This document shows, in pieces, positions 1-8,185 of a stretch of 64,000 nucleotides of DNA (positions within the stretch are counted from its first letter, which is position 1; each line of letters begins with the position of its first letter). Position numbers and translations under genes: made by a program. The notes below the pieces were generated by a model that was not told the origin of the DNA, made no database searches, and worked only from the letters and a program-made list of their open reading frames with translations. Origin of the DNA: Nonomuraea sp. NBC_00507 (lineage in GTDB: Bacteria > Actinomycetota > Actinomycetes > Streptosporangiales > Streptosporangiaceae); assembly GCF_036013525.1 (NCBI RefSeq), contig NZ_CP107853.1, positions 11,966,001 through 12,030,000 of the forward strand. Direction: 5' to 3'.

Positions 1-1897
1 CCACGGCCACGCCCCAGCTGCCCGGCGGGATGATCTGCAGGGCCCGGCGAGCCTGCGCGGCGGCGTCCTCGAGGTCCCCCTGGCGCAGGGAGATCTCCGC
101 CCTGATGGCGGTGAGCCGGGCCAGCCTGGCCGGCGCGCCGCCCGTACGCAGCTCGTCGAGGAAGGTGTCGCACCACGGCGTGGCCATGTCGGGCCGGCCG
201 CCGTAGACGAGCGCGAGCAGCGCGCTCTCCACGGTGTCCATGGACAGGTCGTCCAGGCGGGAGCTGTGCAGGATCCGCTCCGCCGTGCTCGCGGTCTCCT
301 CGCGGGGGCCGTCGACGAGCACCGAGGCCAGCGCCTTGACCGACTCCAGGCGGCGGCTCACCTGGATCGGCAGCACCGCCTCGCTGGCCTGCTCACGCAC
401 CGGAGCGGCCAGGTGTGCTAGGAGCGGCGGCGCCGAGCAGCGTAACCACAGCCGTGTCCCCGCGAGTTCGGCCACCGTCTGGGGCTCGGTGTCACCGAGC
501 TTCTCCAGGTGCTCCAGCACGTCCCCCGCCTCGCCCATCCTGCCGTGCCAGAGCAGCGCCCTGGCGAGCACGACCGCGTCGCCGCCCCGCAGGGCGCCGT
601 TGTGCAGGGCCTCGGTCAGCTCGGCGAAGTGGCCGGTGCGCGCGTTCGGGTTGATACGCCAGTCGGCGCGCATCAGCAGCGTCACGATCACGGCGCGCCT
701 GCGCTCGTCCACGCAGCCGCGCAGGGCGAGCTCGAGATAGCCGACGGCGGCTTCGACCTCGCCGTCGGCAAGCCGGGCGTGCGCCGCGGACTCCAGTACG
801 GGCACCGCCCACGCGGCGTCACTGAAGTCCGCCTCGATGAGCTGCTCGGCCACCGTGACGTCGGCCGCTCCCTCGGCGTACAGCAGCTCGGCGGCCCGCC
901 TGTGCAGCTGCTGCCGCTTGTCGGCCCCCAGCTCGGCGAGCACCGCTGACCGGCCCGCCTCGTGGCGGAAGCTGCCCGACTCCAGCAGGCCCGCGGTCTC
1001 CAGCCAGTGGATCGACAGGGGCACCGGCGTGCTGTCGGAGTCGGCCAGCCGCCCGACGAGCGCGGGATCATCGAGCGCCGCCAGCCAACTGGCCACCTCG
1101 AGCAGTACGGGATCGGCTCGGTGGAGACAGGACAGCACGGCTTCGCCGTACCGCTCGGCGGGCCAGGCGCCGCCCGACTCGGCATCATCCAGCAGCCCGC
1201 CCACCAGGATCGGGTTGCCGCCGCTGAGCGCGTGCCACTCCGGCGCCAGCCGCTCGGCCGTCTCGTGGCCCAGGCGCACGCTCGCCATGCTCGTCACCGC
1301 GGCGCGCGAGAGCGGCGCCAGTCGTACGGCGGTGCAGTGCGGCTGCCTCAGCATCTCCGTGGGGAAGAACCTGTGCGCGTGGTGCATGTGGTCGGACTGG
1401 CTGAACACCGCCATGATCGGTGAGAATCGCGCCCTGCGCACGAGGTAGGACAGGCACAGCAACGAGGCGCGGTCGGCGTAGTGGACGTCGTCGACGACGA
1501 TCATCAGCGGGCGACTCTCGGAGAGAGACAGCAGCACCGCGCAGAGCGCGTGCACAATCTCGGCGTCGACCTGTTCGAAGGCGTCCAGGCCCGACTGGGC
1601 GGCCGCTCCCGTGCGCAGCAGGTCCATCACGCGCTCGTGCGCGTCCGGCGTCAGCGGCGCGTTGTAGAAGAGCTGTCCCAGCACGCCCAGGGCGAGGTCG
1701 CTCTCCGCGCGCGACGCCGTCGCCACGAGTGGGAGTGCCCCCAGGTCATGAGCCTGCTCGGCGAAGGCGTGGAGCAGCTCGCTCTTGCCCGTGGCGACGA
1801 CTCCGGTCACCATCGCGACCCTGCTCCTGCCGTCGACGACCTCCGCGAGCAGGCCCTGCAGGGATGCCAGCGCCGCGTCTCTTTCGATGAGTCTCAT
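1..1897 (-). CDS. LAL-type (large ATP-binding LuxR family) transcriptional regulator, 3' end cut by window edge
   Basis: The frame opens at an ATG (1895-1897) and stays open for about 632 codons to position 1, so the C-terminus, where the LuxR-type helix-turn-helix would lie, is outside the window. A GAGGGG ribosome binding site sits 7 nt upstream (1905-1910) and supports this start. The N-terminus carries a P-loop, GVVATGKS (residues 32-39), and a Walker B-like IVVDDVHYAD at about residues 132-141. An alanine- and leucine-rich helical region of TPR/MalT character follows. This is the layout of the large LuxR (LAL) regulators that commonly activate type I PKS clusters, so I infer a pathway activator. 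Codon 485 is a TTA (443-445), which would make expression depend on the bldA tRNA. The family call is firm for the ATPase part; the DNA-binding domain is not seen. Confidence 0.85.
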   Translation of the reverse strand, partial: MRLIERDAALASLQGLLAEVVDGRSRVAMVTGVVATGKSELLHAFAEQAHDLGALPLVATASRAESDLALGVLGQLFYNAPLTPDAHERVMDLLRTGAAAQSGLDAFEQVDAEIVHALCAVLLSLSESRPLMIVVDDVHYADRASLLCLSYLVRRARFSPIMAVFSQSDHMHHAHRFFPTEMLRQPHCTAVRLAPLSRAAVTSMASVRLGHETAERLAPEWHALSGGNPILVGGLLDDAESGGAWPAERYGEAVLSCLHRADPVLLEVASWLAALDDPALVGRLADSDSTPVPLSIHWLETAGLLESGSFRHEAGRSAVLAELGADKRQQLHRRAAELLYAEGAADVTVAEQLIEADFSDAAWAVPVLESAAHARLADGEVEAAVGYLELALRGCVDERRRAVIVTLLMRADWRINPNARTGHFAELTEALHNGALRGGDAVVLARALLWHGRMGEAGDVLEHLEKLGDTEPQTVAELAGTRLWLRCSAPPLLAHLAAPVREQASEAVLPIQVSRRLESVKALASVLVDGPREETASTAERILHSSRLDDLSMDTVESALLALVYGGRPDMATPWCDTFLDELRTGGAPARLARLTAIRAEISLRQGDLEDAAAQARRALQIIPPGSWGVAV

Positions 1898-2457
1898 GCC
1901 GAATCCCCTCACAATAGCGAGAACGGTATTTTGAGACGGGCGGGAATATGCATTTCCATTGGTATTCCCCCATGCCTCACAACCTCTCCCGGAAGCATTT
2001 GAGTTAACTCTCAACTGTTGACGGGTCGCAGCTGCTGCTTAACAACACTCAGCACCGTACGACGGCACTCATGTCAAAACATAGGATGTGATCCTTTAAT
2101 AACGCGGGAGGGACCCAAATGGAGCAACCCGTCTACAACTTTTGATCCGTCCGGCCGTACGAACGGGGCCACCGGACAAGGTGCCGGATGGTGAGCGTTT
2201 TCTGACGGTCCGCGCCGACATGCCGGCGGGTCACCGACGAGGCCGCGCCGCACGAGAGGAAAGACCGTCGGAATCCGCGGCTCGGACCCACTCCACAGTC
2301 GAATCGCCGGCCCGCGGGGCGGGGCCGGCGATCATGTCAGGGGCGGGCCGGGATCCGCGCCCGTTCGTACGGCCGGGCTCGTCGCACGGCCGCGCCGCCG
2401 CCCCGGACGTACGCCCCGGCAAGCGGGCGTGACCTGGGACAGCGGCGCAAGGAGTGC
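1898..2457. promoter_or_regulatory. 560-bp regulatory intergenic region, AT-richer than its surroundings on the left side
   Basis: This gap separates the minus-strand regulator (start 1897) from the stop of the small gene ending at 2458. The left 220 bp are clearly richer in A and T than the neighbours and hold several dyads. GGGAATA (1942-1948) pairs with TATTCCC (1963-1969). GAGTTAACTC (2001-2010) is a perfect palindrome and abuts TCAACTGTTGA (2011-2021), which is also palindromic. AGGATGTGATCCT spans 2083-2095. A TAGGAT at 2082-2087 fits the -10 hexamer of actinomycete vegetative promoters for plus-strand transcription; no convincing -35 was found. The right part (2146-2457) is very GC-rich and I see no gene or clear terminator in it. 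Operator function is inferred only from the symmetry. Confidence 0.55.
2119..2145 (+). CDS. possible 8-codon leader/mini reading frame
   Basis: An ATG at 2119 starts a frame reading MEQPVYNF followed by TGA. A strong ribosome binding site, GGGAGGGA (2105-2112), lies 6 nt upstream, and a TAGGAT -10-like box (2082-2087) about 32 nt upstream is overlapped by the dyad AGGATGTGATCCT. The spacing of promoter, ribosome binding site and ATG is what one would expect of a translated leader. The peptide matches nothing I recognise, and no plus-strand gene follows until 4704. It could be a regulatory leader, a small peptide, the remnant start of a lost gene, or chance. Confidence 0.25.
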   Translation: MEQPVYNF

Positions 2458-2730
2458 TTACTCGGCGATCCTCGTCCTGGTTGTCCAGCGGAAGACCAGA
2501 CCCTGGCACTCGTCGTCGAGGTGGTAGTGCTCGGTGGTGCGCTCGAAGTGCTCGTAACCACTTCTGTGCGGGATTTTGACTTTCTCGTCGGCAGGGTTCG
2601 TGTTGCGGAACCGGGCCGCGTCGGGGAAGTCGCCGGGACCGCCGACCAGGACGATGTTGAGCCCATACGGCTCGTCATCGATCGCGCAATTGGCAAGAAC
2701 CTCTCGTACCGAGTCAGGGAGTTGGGTCAT
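2458..2730 (-). CDS. small DUF5988-like protein of unknown function
   Basis: This encodes 90 residues from ATG 2728-2730. A GTG 12 bp further upstream is also in frame, but the ribosome binding site GGAGGG (2735-2740) lies between the two, so the ATG is preferred. The protein is soluble, with no signal peptide or membrane segment. It contains a VLVGGPGDFP motif, then EKVKIPHRSGYEHFERT and a C-terminal FRWTTRTRIAE. From memory this pattern (GGP, DEK-K, GYEHF, FRWTTRT) is that of DUF5988, small actinobacterial proteins often found near PKS/NRPS genes, with no known role. It lies about 93 bp behind the exporter permease on the same strand and may share its transcript. Confidence 0.7.
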   Translation of the reverse strand: MTQLPDSVREVLANCAIDDEPYGLNIVLVGGPGDFPDAARFRNTNPADEKVKIPHRSGYEHFERTTEHYHLDDECQGLVFRWTTRTRIAE

Positions 2731-2823
2731 GGAGCCCTCCACGAATTGACTTGACGAACCTAAAGGTGGCCGTGTCCTGGCATCCGCCCCCGATGCCCCC
2801 TGCCGACCGGCCCCGTTCGATCG

Positions 2824-3669
2824 TTACCGCGGCGTCCAGCGGAACGTCTTCAGGCAGAGGAGCAGGCCGCCGACGCACCACGCGGCGAGCACCAAAGCGA
2901 TCATCGGATGCTCCCAGGCGCCGGCCGGTTCCAGGGCGGCCGCCTGTTCGGGCAGGAACACCGATCTCATGCCCTGGGTCATCCACTTGAGCGGGAACAG
3001 CGCCGCGAAATACTGCAGCAGGGCGGGCACGTCGGAGAAGGGCAGGTAGACGCCGGAGCAGAACTGCAGGATGAGGAAGGGAAGGGTGATGATGGCGTTG
3101 GCTCCGCGCCCGGTCTTCGGCAGGCTGCTGGCCGCGATGCCCAGGAGCGCGCAGGCCACGCCGCCGAGGGCGAGGACCCAGGCGAACGTCACCCACCGGT
3201 CGAGGGAGCTGGGCAACTGCACGTCGAACAGCAGCACGCCGACGACGATCAAGATGGCGACCTCAGCGACCATGCAGACCAGGACCTGGATGATCTTGCC
3301 GCCGAAATACGACACGTGCGGCATGGGCATGCCGTGGAGCCTCTTCAGCGTCCCGTCGTCGCGCTCCAGCGCGATGTTGATCCCCAGGTTCTGGAAGGAC
3401 GTGCTCATGATGCCGGCGCCGATCATGCCGGCCGTGAGGATCTGGGCGCCCGTGACGCCGGGCGCCGTCATCCTGCTCATCGACATCGCGCCCAGCAGCA
3501 TCAGCATGATGGCCGGGAGGGAGAAGATGACGATGAACTGGCCCTTCGTGCGGAAGAAGCCCTTGAGTTCGAGCGCGCCACGCTTCAGCGCCAGCCGGCC
3601 GGCGCCCGGCAGGCGCACGGCGGGCGCCGCGGCGAGGTCTTTCGATGATCTCGGGATCGTGGTCGTCAC
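2824..3669 (-). CDS. ABC-2 type exporter permease
   Basis: This is a 281-residue membrane protein with an N-terminal cytoplasmic stretch and about six hydrophobic segments. The first is near residue 45 (FIVIFSLPAIMLMLLG) and the last near residue 260, as in ABC-2/DrrB-type permeases. It starts with a GTG at 3667-3669 that overlaps the TGA of the upstream ATPase gene (GTGA, 4 bp), so the two are translationally coupled and should form one transporter. The substrate cannot be read from the sequence. Its place in the cluster suggests export of the pathway product or self-resistance. A multidrug exporter unrelated to the product is also possible. Confidence 0.88.
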   Translation of the reverse strand: MTTTIPRSSKDLAAAPAVRLPGAGRLALKRGALELKGFFRTKGQFIVIFSLPAIMLMLLGAMSMSRMTAPGVTGAQILTAGMIGAGIMSTSFQNLGINIALERDDGTLKRLHGMPMPHVSYFGGKIIQVLVCMVAEVAILIVVGVLLFDVQLPSSLDRWVTFAWVLALGGVACALLGIAASSLPKTGRGANAIITLPFLILQFCSGVYLPFSDVPALLQYFAALFPLKWMTQGMRSVFLPEQAAALEPAGAWEHPMIALVLAAWCVGGLLLCLKTFRWTPR

Positions 3670-4511
3670 GTCTTCTCTCCGATGAGGCCGAGGTAGATGT
3701 CTTCGAGGGTCGGCCGCGAGACGGTCAGTTCGGGGATCTCCCCGTCGAACTGCGCGATGAGCTCGGCGACGACCTGCGTGGGCGTCGCGGTCTTCACCTT
3801 GCGCTCGCCGTCCGGAGTGGCCCAGCTGACCGTCGCGTCGGCCTCGGCACGACCGGCCAGGGTGGCGGGCTCGCCCAGGGCCACGATCCGGCCCTCCGCG
3901 ATCACGCCCACGCGGTGCGCCAGCGCTTCGGCCTCGTCAAGGTAGTGCGTGGTCAGCAGGATCGTGGCGCCCTCATCGGACAGCAGGGAGATCAGCCCCC
4001 AGAACTGGCGGCGGGCCTCCGGATCGAAGCCGGTGGTGGGCTCGTCCAGGAAGAGCAGCTCGGGATCGCCCACGACGCCGAGCGCCACGTCCACCCTTCG
4101 CCGCTGCCCGCCGGAGAGCGTGCGGACGCGGGCGTCCGCCTTGTCCGTGAGGCCGACGAGCTCGATCACCGAATCGGGGTCCCGCGGCCGCGGGAAATAG
4201 CCCGCGAAGTGGTGCACCGTCTCCCGCACCGTGAACTCGGCGGCGTCGGTGGCCGACTGGAGCACCATTCCGAGCCGGGACCGCCAGGCGCGGCCGGCTC
4301 GGCCAGGATCCTCGCCGAGCACGCTGACCTCACCACCGTCCCGGTGACGATGCCCTTCAAGAATCTCAACAGTGGTCGTCTTGCCGGCACCGTTGGGTCC
4401 GAGGAGCGCGAACACCTCACCCCGAGCGATATCCAAATCGATGCCGTCGACCGCGGATACGTCGCCGTAAGTCTTGCGCAGCTCACGTACACGTACAGCT
4501 GTATCGCTCAT
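3666..4511 (-). CDS. ABC exporter ATPase subunit (DrrA-like)
   Basis: This is a 281-residue nucleotide-binding protein. It shows Walker A GPNGAGKTT near residue 39, signature LSGGQRRRVDVAL near residue 132, Walker B LLFLDEPTTGFDP directly after it, and the switch His in LLTTHYLDEAEAL. The C-terminal 60 residues after the core resemble the extension of DrrA-type drug-export ATPases. It starts at ATG 4509-4511 and is divergent from the second exporter operon, with 192 bp between them. It powers the permease encoded immediately downstream. Family assignment is secure; substrate is unknown. Confidence 0.9.
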   Translation of the reverse strand: MSDTAVRVRELRKTYGDVSAVDGIDLDIARGEVFALLGPNGAGKTTTVEILEGHRHRDGGEVSVLGEDPGRAGRAWRSRLGMVLQSATDAAEFTVRETVHHFAGYFPRPRDPDSVIELVGLTDKADARVRTLSGGQRRRVDVALGVVGDPELLFLDEPTTGFDPEARRQFWGLISLLSDEGATILLTTHYLDEAEALAHRVGVIAEGRIVALGEPATLAGRAEADATVSWATPDGERKVKTATPTQVVAELIAQFDGEIPELTVSRPTLEDIYLGLIGEKT

Positions 4512-4640
4512 GCCCCTTAGAGTTGGGGATCGGGCGGGGCTGCGATATTCACCTTTCGGTCCCCCCTACGAGCGTCGATCGATACCCCTAGCCCGCGCTG
4601 ACCCAGCCTCAACACCGCGTGTCACTCCCCGGTGTCAAAA

Positions 4641-4658
4641 GGTTGACCCCTATCAACC
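4641..4658. promoter_or_regulatory. inverted repeat between two divergent exporter operons
   Basis: GGTTGA (4641-4646) and TCAACC (4653-4658) form a perfect 6-bp inverted repeat with a 6-bp spacer. It lies 46 bp before the ATG of the plus-strand ATPase gene and about 130 bp before the divergent ATPase gene. Position and symmetry suit a binding site for a dimeric regulator; the NarL-type response regulator at 7381 is one candidate. No clear -10/-35 pair is visible in the 192-bp gap, so function is inferred. Confidence 0.4.
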
Positions 4659-4703
4659 GTTCGGAGGATTTCGGCCGAGCCGCCCGCCGGTGATCCTCGT
4701 AAC

Positions 4704-5420
4704 ATGACAGTCATCGAGATCGACGGCCTGCGGAAAAACTACCAGGGCCGCACGACACTGGACGGCCTCTCCCTGACGGTGGAGCGGGGCGAGATCTTCG
4801 GGATCGCCGGCCCCAACGGAGCGGGCAAGACCACGGTCGTGGAGTGCGCGTCGGGACTGCGGCGGCCGGACGGCGGCACCCTGCGGGTGCTCGGCCTCGA
4901 CCCGCAGACCGACCGGCGCCAGCTGCTGCAGCGCATCGGCGCCCAGCTGCAGGAGGCGGCGCTCCCCGACGCGATCAAGGTCGGCGAGGCGCTGCGCATG
5001 TACGCCGCCCTCTACGACAAGCCCGCTGACTGGCGGGCACTCATGGACGAATGGGGGCTGACGGACAAGAAGCGGTCCAGCTTCGCGAGCCTGTCCGGCG
5101 GCTGGAAGCAGCGGTTGTTCATCGCGCTGGCCCTGGTCGGCAACCCCGAGGTCGTCTTCCTCGACGAGCTCACCACGGGCCTGGACCCCTCCGCCCGCCG
5201 CTCAACCTGGGGTCTGATCCGCGAGATGCGCGAGCGTGGCGTCACGGTCGTGCTGGTCACCCACTTCATGGACGAGGCCGAGGCGCTGTGCGACCGCATG
5301 GCGATCATCGGCCAGGGACGTGTGGTCGCCGAGGGCACCCCACGCGAGCTGATCAAGCAGGGACAATCCGATTCGCTGGACGAGGCGTACTTCGCGCTGA
5401 CCGGAAAGGACATGGCATGA
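4704..5420 (+). CDS. ABC exporter ATPase subunit
   Basis: This 238-residue ATPase has Walker A GPNGAGKTT near residue 35, signature LSGGWKQRL near residue 128, Walker B VVFLDELTTGLDP near residue 150 and the H-loop His in LVTHFMDEAEAL. The Walker B motif has Leu where most family members have Pro (DELTTG rather than DEPTTG), and the signature has Trp in place of the usual Gln; neither change removes a catalytic residue. It starts at ATG 4704 with only a weak ribosome binding site (GGTGATCC). It is first of a four-gene plus-strand operon with permease, sensor kinase and response regulator. That arrangement is typical of actinomycete drug-responsive ABC/two-component loci. Confidence 0.9.
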   Translation: MTVIEIDGLRKNYQGRTTLDGLSLTVERGEIFGIAGPNGAGKTTVVECASGLRRPDGGTLRVLGLDPQTDRRQLLQRIGAQLQEAALPDAIKVGEALRMYAALYDKPADWRALMDEWGLTDKKRSSFASLSGGWKQRLFIALALVGNPEVVFLDELTTGLDPSARRSTWGLIREMRERGVTVVLVTHFMDEAEALCDRMAIIGQGRVVAEGTPRELIKQGQSDSLDEAYFALTGKDMA

Positions 5421-6139
5421 AAGGCATCTCGCAGGTCGTCGGGGTCGAGCTCAAGCTGGTCATGCGTGACCCGATGTCGGCGTTCTTCGCCCTGGCCTTC
5501 CCGGCGATCCTGCTGTGGGTCAAGATGCGCAGCAACCGGCCGCTGCCGGGCGGTGTGGAGGCCATCGACGCCACGGTGCCGATGCTGAGCATCTTTGTCA
5601 TCGGCCTGGCCGGGCTGGTCATCCTCCCGACCACGCTGGCGCAGTACAGGGAGCGGCGGGTGCTGAAGCGGCTGCGCGTCACTCCCGCCTCGCCCAGCAT
5701 GATGTTCACCGCCCAGTGGACCGCCCACATGCTGCTGGCCGCGCTCGGGACACTGCTGCTGATCGCCATCGGCCTGGCCGCCTACGGGCTCGCCCTGCCG
5801 GCGAATCCGGCGGTCGTCGTGCTGGCGTGGCTGCTCAGCGCGCTGAGCCTCAGCTCGATCGGGCTCCTCATCGGCGCCTTCGCCCCCAGCGGCCGGACCG
5901 CGACGGTGGTCGGGCTCAGCCTCTTCTTCCCGGCGGTCTTCATCTCGGGCGCCATCATCCCGCGCGAGCAGGCGTCGGAGTCGATGCGGGCCATCGGCGA
6001 CCTGACTCCTGTGGCCCCGGCGGTGGCGGCGATCCGCGACGCCTGGGCCGGCAATGCGACATCCCCGATTACGCTGGGCGTCATGGTAGCGATTTTCGTC
6101 ATCGCTGGCGGCGTTGCCGTCAGGGCATTCCGGTGGTAG
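5417..6139 (+). CDS. ABC-2 type exporter permease
   Basis: This is a 240-residue membrane protein with about six hydrophobic segments, the first at residues 20-36 and the last at the C-terminus (VMVAIFVIAGGVAVRAF). The conserved ABC-2 block around FFPAVFISGAIIP lies near residue 175. Its ATG (5417-5419) overlaps the TGA of the ATPase gene (ATGA), indicating translational coupling. It forms the transporter together with that ATPase. The substrate is unknown; product export or resistance is likely from the gene context. Confidence 0.88.
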   Translation: MKGISQVVGVELKLVMRDPMSAFFALAFPAILLWVKMRSNRPLPGGVEAIDATVPMLSIFVIGLAGLVILPTTLAQYRERRVLKRLRVTPASPSMMFTAQWTAHMLLAALGTLLLIAIGLAAYGLALPANPAVVVLAWLLSALSLSSIGLLIGAFAPSGRTATVVGLSLFFPAVFISGAIIPREQASESMRAIGDLTPVAPAVAAIRDAWAGNATSPITLGVMVAIFVIAGGVAVRAFRW

Positions 6140-7374
6140 GCGTCACCGACGTCTCACGGTGGGATCGAGCCTCGCCTGCTCTGCCGTACCTGTTCATCCT
6201 CCTGCCGACGGTCTTCGCCCTGATGCGGGACTGGCGGCCGTGGGTGCTGAGCCTGGCGCTGTTCGCCGGCGCGTGGCACTGGTTCATGGTGGGCCGCCGG
6301 CCGAGCTGGATCGAACGGCCCATCGTGATGGTCGCCTACTTCATGGTGATGCTCGCCGTCATCGCGATTCTGATGAGAATCGACACGCTGTTCATGGTGA
6401 CCGGCTTGGGAGCGTTCGTACAGTCCTTCACTGTGCTGCCCGGAAGGTGGGCGTATTTAGGGGTGGCGGCGACCTCCGGTGTGCTGGTCGCAGCTCCCCC
6501 GGAGCCGGGGCGAAGCCCGGTAGACACGCTCTTCTCGTTCCTCGTGGCGATGCTCGTGGCCTCGACGATCGGGCTGGTCATCCAGACCATCTCCGAGCAG
6601 AACGAGAACCGCAAGGTGATGATCAGGCAGCTGAAGGAGACCGGCGCCAAGATGGCCGCGCTCGCCGAGGAGAACGCGGACCTGCAGGCCCAGCTGCTCA
6701 CCCGGGCCCGCGAGGCCGGCATGCTCGGTGAGCGCCACCGGATGGCCAGGGAGATCCACGACACCATCGCGCAGAGCCTGACCGCCATCATCACCCAGCT
6801 GGAGGTCGCCGACAGCGTGATCGACGACGCCCCCGCCGCCCGCACGCGACTGACCACGGCGCAGACCCTGGCCAGGGAGAGCCTGAACGAGGCCCGCCGG
6901 TCGTTCCAGGCGCTGCGTCCCGCGCCGCTGGACGACGCGCAGCTCGGCTCCGCGATACAGGACGTCGCCACGAAGTGGTCGCAGAGCACCGGCGTGAACA
7001 CCACCGTGTCGGTCACGGGCGACCCCCGGCCGCTGCACGCGGAAGTGGAGATCACCTTGCTGCGGGTGGCGCAGGAGGCGCTGGCCAACGTCGGCAAGCA
7101 CGCCGCCGCCGGCCGGGTCGCCGTCACACTGTCGTACATGGAGGACGTGGTGGTGCTGGACGTGCGGGACGACGGCGCGGGCTTCACCCGAGGGCCGGCG
7201 AACTCCGCGACGGACGGGTTCGGGCTCATCGCGATGCGCCAGCGGGTCACCCGGCTGGCAGGTGACTTCGAGATCGAATCGGCCCCCGGTCAGGGGACGG
7301 GGATCTCTGCTACTGTTCCCGCCATTCCCGCCGCGTCGGACGCGGGATCATCCGACCGCTTCGGAAACGTGTAG
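6133..7374 (+). CDS. membrane sensor histidine kinase, NarL/DesK type
   Basis: From GTG 6133, which overlaps the end of the permease gene, this gives 413 residues. Several transmembrane helices fill residues 10-155. A coiled-coil-like linker (NENRKVMIRQLKETGAKMAALAEEN, in part) follows, then a HisKA_3 dimerisation domain with phospho-acceptor His209 in the motif MAREIHDTIAQ. A HATPase_c domain with DDGAGF and DGFGLIAMRQR ends the protein. There is no obvious extracellular sensor domain, as in the intramembrane-sensing kinases paired with ABC exporters. It should phosphorylate the regulator encoded 6 bp downstream. Codon 109 is TTA (6457-6459). The exact start is uncertain because no good ribosome binding site is visible. 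Confidence 0.88.
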   Translation: MVGVTDVSRWDRASPALPYLFILLPTVFALMRDWRPWVLSLALFAGAWHWFMVGRRPSWIERPIVMVAYFMVMLAVIAILMRIDTLFMVTGLGAFVQSFTVLPGRWAYLGVAATSGVLVAAPPEPGRSPVDTLFSFLVAMLVASTIGLVIQTISEQNENRKVMIRQLKETGAKMAALAEENADLQAQLLTRAREAGMLGERHRMAREIHDTIAQSLTAIITQLEVADSVIDDAPAARTRLTTAQTLARESLNEARRSFQALRPAPLDDAQLGSAIQDVATKWSQSTGVNTTVSVTGDPRPLHAEVEITLLRVAQEALANVGKHAAAGRVAVTLSYMEDVVVLDVRDDGAGFTRGPANSATDGFGLIAMRQRVTRLAGDFEIESAPGQGTGISATVPAIPAASDAGSSDRFGNV

Positions 7375-7380
7375 CAGGAC

Positions 7381-8010
7381 ATGGCGATTCGTATGATCAT
7401 CGTCGACGACCACCCCGTCGTCCGCGATGGATTGCGCGGGATCTTCACCGACGACGACTTCGAGGTCGTCGGTGAGGCGGCCGACGGGCCTGAGGCGCTC
7501 GTCGTGGCCAGGCAGACCAACCCCGATGTCGTGCTCATGGACCTGCGCATGCCGAAGATGAGCGGCGCCGAGGTCATCCGCCGCCTGCGCGAGCAGGCGC
7601 CCGGCATCCGTGTGCTGGTCCTGACCACCTTCTACGACGACGCCGACGTCCTGCCGGCGATCGAGCAGGGGGCCACCGGCTACCTGCTCAAGGACACGCC
7701 GGGCGCCGAACTGCGCCGCGCCGTGCAGGCGGCGGCCCGCGGCGAGACGGTGCTGTCGCCCACCGTGGCCGGGGTGCTGACGCAGAAGATGCGCACACCG
7801 GAGCAGCAGACACTGAGCCGCAGGGAGCTCGAGGTGCTCGGGCTCATCGCCCGCGGTGCGACCAACCGTGAGGTCGCCGCGAAGCTGTTCATCACCGAGG
7901 CGACGGTGAAGACGCATCTGCTGCACATCTTCGCCAAGCTCGGGGTGAAGGACCGCGCGGCCGCGGTCGCCGCGGCCTACGAGGCCGGCCTGATCAAGCC
8001 CGGGTCCTGA
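7381..8010 (+). CDS. NarL-family response regulator
   Basis: This 209-residue regulator has an N-terminal receiver domain (IIVDDHPVVRDGL, phospho-acceptor Asp54 in VVLMDLRMP, Thr in VLTTFYDD, Lys in LLKDTPG). A C-terminal LuxR-type helix-turn-helix follows (LSRRELEVLGLIARGATN, ATVKTHLLHIFAKLGVKDR). It begins at ATG 7381, with an alternative in-frame ATG at 7393. The AGGA at 7376-7379 is nearly touching the first ATG, so the second start remains possible. It is the partner of the kinase just upstream and probably regulates the exporter operon. A direct role over biosynthesis is not shown. Confidence 0.92.
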   Translation: MAIRMIIVDDHPVVRDGLRGIFTDDDFEVVGEAADGPEALVVARQTNPDVVLMDLRMPKMSGAEVIRRLREQAPGIRVLVLTTFYDDADVLPAIEQGATGYLLKDTPGAELRRAVQAAARGETVLSPTVAGVLTQKMRTPEQQTLSRRELEVLGLIARGATNREVAAKLFITEATVKTHLLHIFAKLGVKDRAAAVAAAYEAGLIKPGS

Positions 8011-8185
8011 CTAAGGGCACCTAGGGGTGGGCCTGGCCGGAGGCCGAACCATACCGTTGAACAGGCGCCAAATCCCTGCTCACGCGCATCCCCGAGCGGC
8101 GTGCACCGCCGCCGGATCCGTCGCGCCCGCAGACACGCCCGGCAGGTCGCCGAAGCCACCCCCTGCAGGAACTGGAGATGAGCCC

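Noticed and set aside
8011..8185. Rifamycin-associated inverted repeat expected upstream of inducible rph genes
   Set aside because: No CTTGC...GCAAG-type repeat is present; only a GC-rich GGCCT/AGGCC pair at 8030-8045 with no clear role.
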